Source: Agromyces sp. Leaf222 (GTDB lineage Bacteria; Actinomycetota; Actinomycetes; Actinomycetales; Microbacteriaceae). Taken from it: a stretch of 64,000 nt of DNA. Every line of letters begins with the position of its first letter. Within the stretch, counting starts at the first letter, position 1. The stretch spans positions 1,239,651 through 1,303,650 of the forward strand of contig NZ_LMKQ01000001.1 in the NCBI RefSeq assembly GCF_001421565.1, in the 5' to 3' direction. Below the pieces are notes generated by a model. That model saw nothing but the letters and a program-made list of their open reading frames with translations. It made no database searches and was not told where the DNA came from. Below, piece after piece: positions 62,188 to 64,000 of this stretch. Position numbers and translations under genes: made by a program.

Positions 62188-63794
62188 GCGGACACACGAT
62201 CGACCCGAGCCTCTACCGCCCCCGCGACGTCGTTCCCGTGCGTCGTGCGCTCATCGCGGTGAGCGACAAGCGCGGCCTCGTCGAGCTCGCGACCTCGCTC
62301 GTGGCATCGGGCGTCGAGCTCGTCTCGACGGGCGGCACTGGCAAGGCCATCGCCGACGCCGGCCTGCCGGTCACCCAGGTCGCCGAGGTCACGGGCTACC
62401 CCGAGCACCTCGACGGCCGCGTGCGCACGCTGCACCCCGCGGTGCACTCCGGCCTGCTCGCCGACCTCCGCCTCGAGCACCACGAGACCCAGCTCGCCGA
62501 GCTCGACATCAAGCCCTACGAGCTCGTCGTCGTCAACCTCTACCCGTTCGCCGAGACCGTCGCGTCGGGCGCCGGCGAGGCCGAGGTCGTCGAGCAGATC
62601 GACATCGGCGGGCCTGCCATGGTGCGCGCATCGGCGAAGAACCACGCGAACGTCGCCGTGGTCGTCTCGCCCGACCGCTACGACGAGATCGCGGCGGCCG
62701 TGACGGCCGGCGGCACCACGCTCGCCCAGCGCGCCCTCCTCGCACGCGAGGCGTTCCGCCACACCGCGTCGTACGACGTCGCCGTCGCCTCGTGGATCGG
62801 GTCCGTCGTCGCGCCCGACCAGCCGGCAGAGGAGTCGCCCTTCCCCGCATGGGTCGGCGGCACCTGGTCGAAGGACGCCGACCTCCGCTACGGCGAGAAC
62901 TCGCACCAGAAGGCGGCGCTGTTCGCCTCGAACGGCGGCCGGCCCGGCATCGCCCAGTCCGTGCAGCTGCACGGCAAGGAGATGTCGTACAACAACTACG
63001 TCGACGCCGACGCCGCCGTGCGCGCCGCGTTCGACTTCGACGAGCCCGCCGTGGCGATCATCAAGCACGCGAACCCGTGCGGCATCGCCGTGGCGTCGGC
63101 CGGGGCATCCGACCCCATCGCCGACGCGCACGCCCGCGCGCACGAGTGCGACCCCGTGTCGGCCTTCGGCGGCGTGATCGCGGCCAACCGCACGGTCACG
63201 CTCGCCATGGCCGAGACCGTGTCGGGCATCTTCACCGAGGTGCTCATCGCGCCCGCCGTCGAGGCCGAGGCGCTCGAACTGCTCACGAAGAAGAAGAACA
63301 TCCGCCTGCTCACGCTGCCGGAGGGCTTCGAGGCGACGACCGTCGAACTGAAGCAGGTCTCGGGCGGGCTCCTGCTTCAGCAGGCCGACCGACACTTCGC
63401 CCCGGCCTCCGAGTGGACCCTCGCCGCCGGCGAACCCGCCGACGAAGCCACGCTCGCCGACCTCGAGTTCGCCTGGCGCGCGTGCCGTGCCGTGAAGTCG
63501 AACGCGATCCTGCTCGCCTCGGGCGGCGCCTCGGTGGGCGTCGGCATGGGCCAGGTCAACCGCGTCGACTCGTGCAAGCTCGCCGTCGAGCGTGCCGGTG
63601 AGCGCGCCGCAGGCTCGGTCGCCGCGTCCGACGCGTTCTTCCCATTCGCCGACGGCCTGCAGATCCTCCTCGACGGCGGGGTGCGCGCGGTCGTGCAGCC
63701 CGGCGGGTCGGTGCGCGACGAAGAGGTCGTCGCGGCCGCTCGCGAGGCCGGCGTCACGATGTACTTCACGGGCGAGCGCCACTTCTTCCACTGA
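62184..63794 (+). CDS. purH: AICAR transformylase/IMP cyclohydrolase
   Basis: 536 residues. N-terminal IMP cyclohydrolase domain ([41 protein letters not shown]-like [15 protein letters not shown]) and C-terminal AICAR transformylase ([33 protein letters not shown] with the catalytic Lys-His, [14 protein letters not shown]). Catalyses the last two steps of IMP synthesis. The start overlaps purN by ATGA; a perfect palindrome 6 nt after the stop is the likely terminator. Confidence 0.97.
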   Translation: MSGHTIDPSLYRPRDVVPVRRALIAVSDKRGLVELATSLVASGVELVSTGGTGKAIADAGLPVTQVAEVTGYPEHLDGRVRTLHPAVHSGLLADLRLEHHETQLAELDIKPYELVVVNLYPFAETVASGAGEAEVVEQIDIGGPAMVRASAKNHANVAVVVSPDRYDEIAAAVTAGGTTLAQRALLAREAFRHTASYDVAVASWIGSVVAPDQPAEESPFPAWVGGTWSKDADLRYGENSHQKAALFASNGGRPGIAQSVQLHGKEMSYNNYVDADAAVRAAFDFDEPAVAIIKHANPCGIAVASAGASDPIADAHARAHECDPVSAFGGVIAANRTVTLAMAETVSGIFTEVLIAPAVEAEALELLTKKKNIRLLTLPEGFEATTVELKQVSGGLLLQQADRHFAPASEWTLAAGEPADEATLADLEFAWRACRAVKSNAILLASGGASVGVGMGQVNRVDSCKLAVERAGERAAGSVAASDAFFPFADGLQILLDGGVRAVVQPGGSVRDEEVVAAAREAGVTMYFTGERHFFH

Positions 63795-63800
63795 TCGGCG

Positions 63801-63834
63801 ACGGATGCCGCGGGCGGCCGCCCGCGGCATCCGT
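63801..63834. terminator. 34-nt perfect palindrome after purH
   Basis: ACGGATGCCGCGGGCGG and its exact complement with no loop bases. It is GC-rich and lacks a U-tract, but its place 6 nt after the purH stop suggests transcript termination or mRNA 3'-end stabilisation. Confidence 0.6.
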
Positions 63835-63983
63835 GTCGTCTCGGGGCATTCGCGTCGTCCCGGCTCCGGGCCGTCGTCAACCCCGTCGACGCACCGCCCG
63901 ATCGACGTATCCTTGAGGTGAAGGCGCTCATGAGGCGCCGCCACCGTTCCGCCCACAAGGCGGATGAACAAGGAGAACGATCG

Positions 63984-64000
63984 ATGACGATCACCCACGC
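63984..64000 (+). CDS. Start of a gene running off the window
   Basis: ATG 63984 is preceded by AAGGAGAA 6-7 nt upstream, and the visible residues are MTITH. A MoxR-type AAA+ ATPase often follows purH in this family, but five residues cannot support that name. Confidence 0.5.

Noticed and set aside
63984..64000. Naming the last gene MoxR.
   Set aside because: Only five residues are visible; the guess rests on synteny alone.

Overview
The window is high-GC actinobacterial DNA. The protein families, the house-keeping order (sucC-sucD, purN-purH, pcrA, a PASTA-containing penicillin-binding protein) and the very common hexamer GGATGC/GCATCC suggest a Microbacteriaceae member, perhaps Agromyces-like. 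This is inference from style and synteny; no database was consulted.

Region 1 (about 1-9.4 kb) is a block of surface-polysaccharide genes with visibly lower GC and none of the GGATGC enrichment seen later. On the plus strand: the end of a polysaccharide pyruvyl transferase, a Wzy/O-antigen-ligase-type polymerase and a GT2 enzyme. On the minus strand: a Wzx-type flippase, an FrhB-like protein that has lost its Fe-S cysteines, a second pyruvyl transferase, a GT8 enzyme and a GT2 enzyme. It looks like an exchangeable glycan cassette.

Region 2 (9.5-17.7 kb) holds envelope and miscellaneous genes: a DUF4012 protein, a small sortase-type surface protein, two VanZ-like proteins, a DUF418/DUF1624-type membrane protein, a GH15 glycosidase and a Tat-exported beta-helix protein. 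A 61-nt terminator-bearing repeat flanks the first VanZ gene.

Region 3 (17.8-40.4 kb) is a second, apparently complete Wzx/Wzy exopolysaccharide locus. It has UDP-glucose dehydrogenase (precursor), a polyprenyl-phosphate sugar transferase (initiation), eight glycosyltransferase genes, two hexapeptide acetyltransferases, a WS/DGAT-like acyltransferase, a Wzz-like chain-length protein, a polymerase, a flippase, an SGNH lipoprotein, a pyruvyl transferase and a secreted subtilase. Many genes overlap by 4 nt (ATGA or GTGA), which indicates translational coupling.

Region 4 (40.7-46.9 kb) is the most interesting part: a five-gene fully coupled operon encoding a fatty acyl-AMP ligase, two divergent acyl-CoA-dehydrogenase-like proteins, a stand-alone acyl carrier protein and an Sfp-type phosphopantetheinyl transferase. 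It resembles a self-contained machine that loads a fatty acid onto a carrier and oxidises it, but there is no ketosynthase, NRPS or thioesterase beside it. A 16-nt motif upstream recurs (15/16) upstream of the Wzz/Wzy/Wzx operon, so the acyl chain may be destined for the glycan.

Region 5 (47.0-64.0 kb) is core chromosome: tRNA-Pro(CGG), a metallophosphoesterase and a bifunctional penicillin-binding protein, DUF4177 and RidA proteins, PcrA helicase, NUDIX hydrolase, FUSC-type membrane protein, succinyl-CoA ligase, two membrane proteins, purN, purH, and the first codons of another gene. I saw no insertion sequence, phage gene or CRISPR array.
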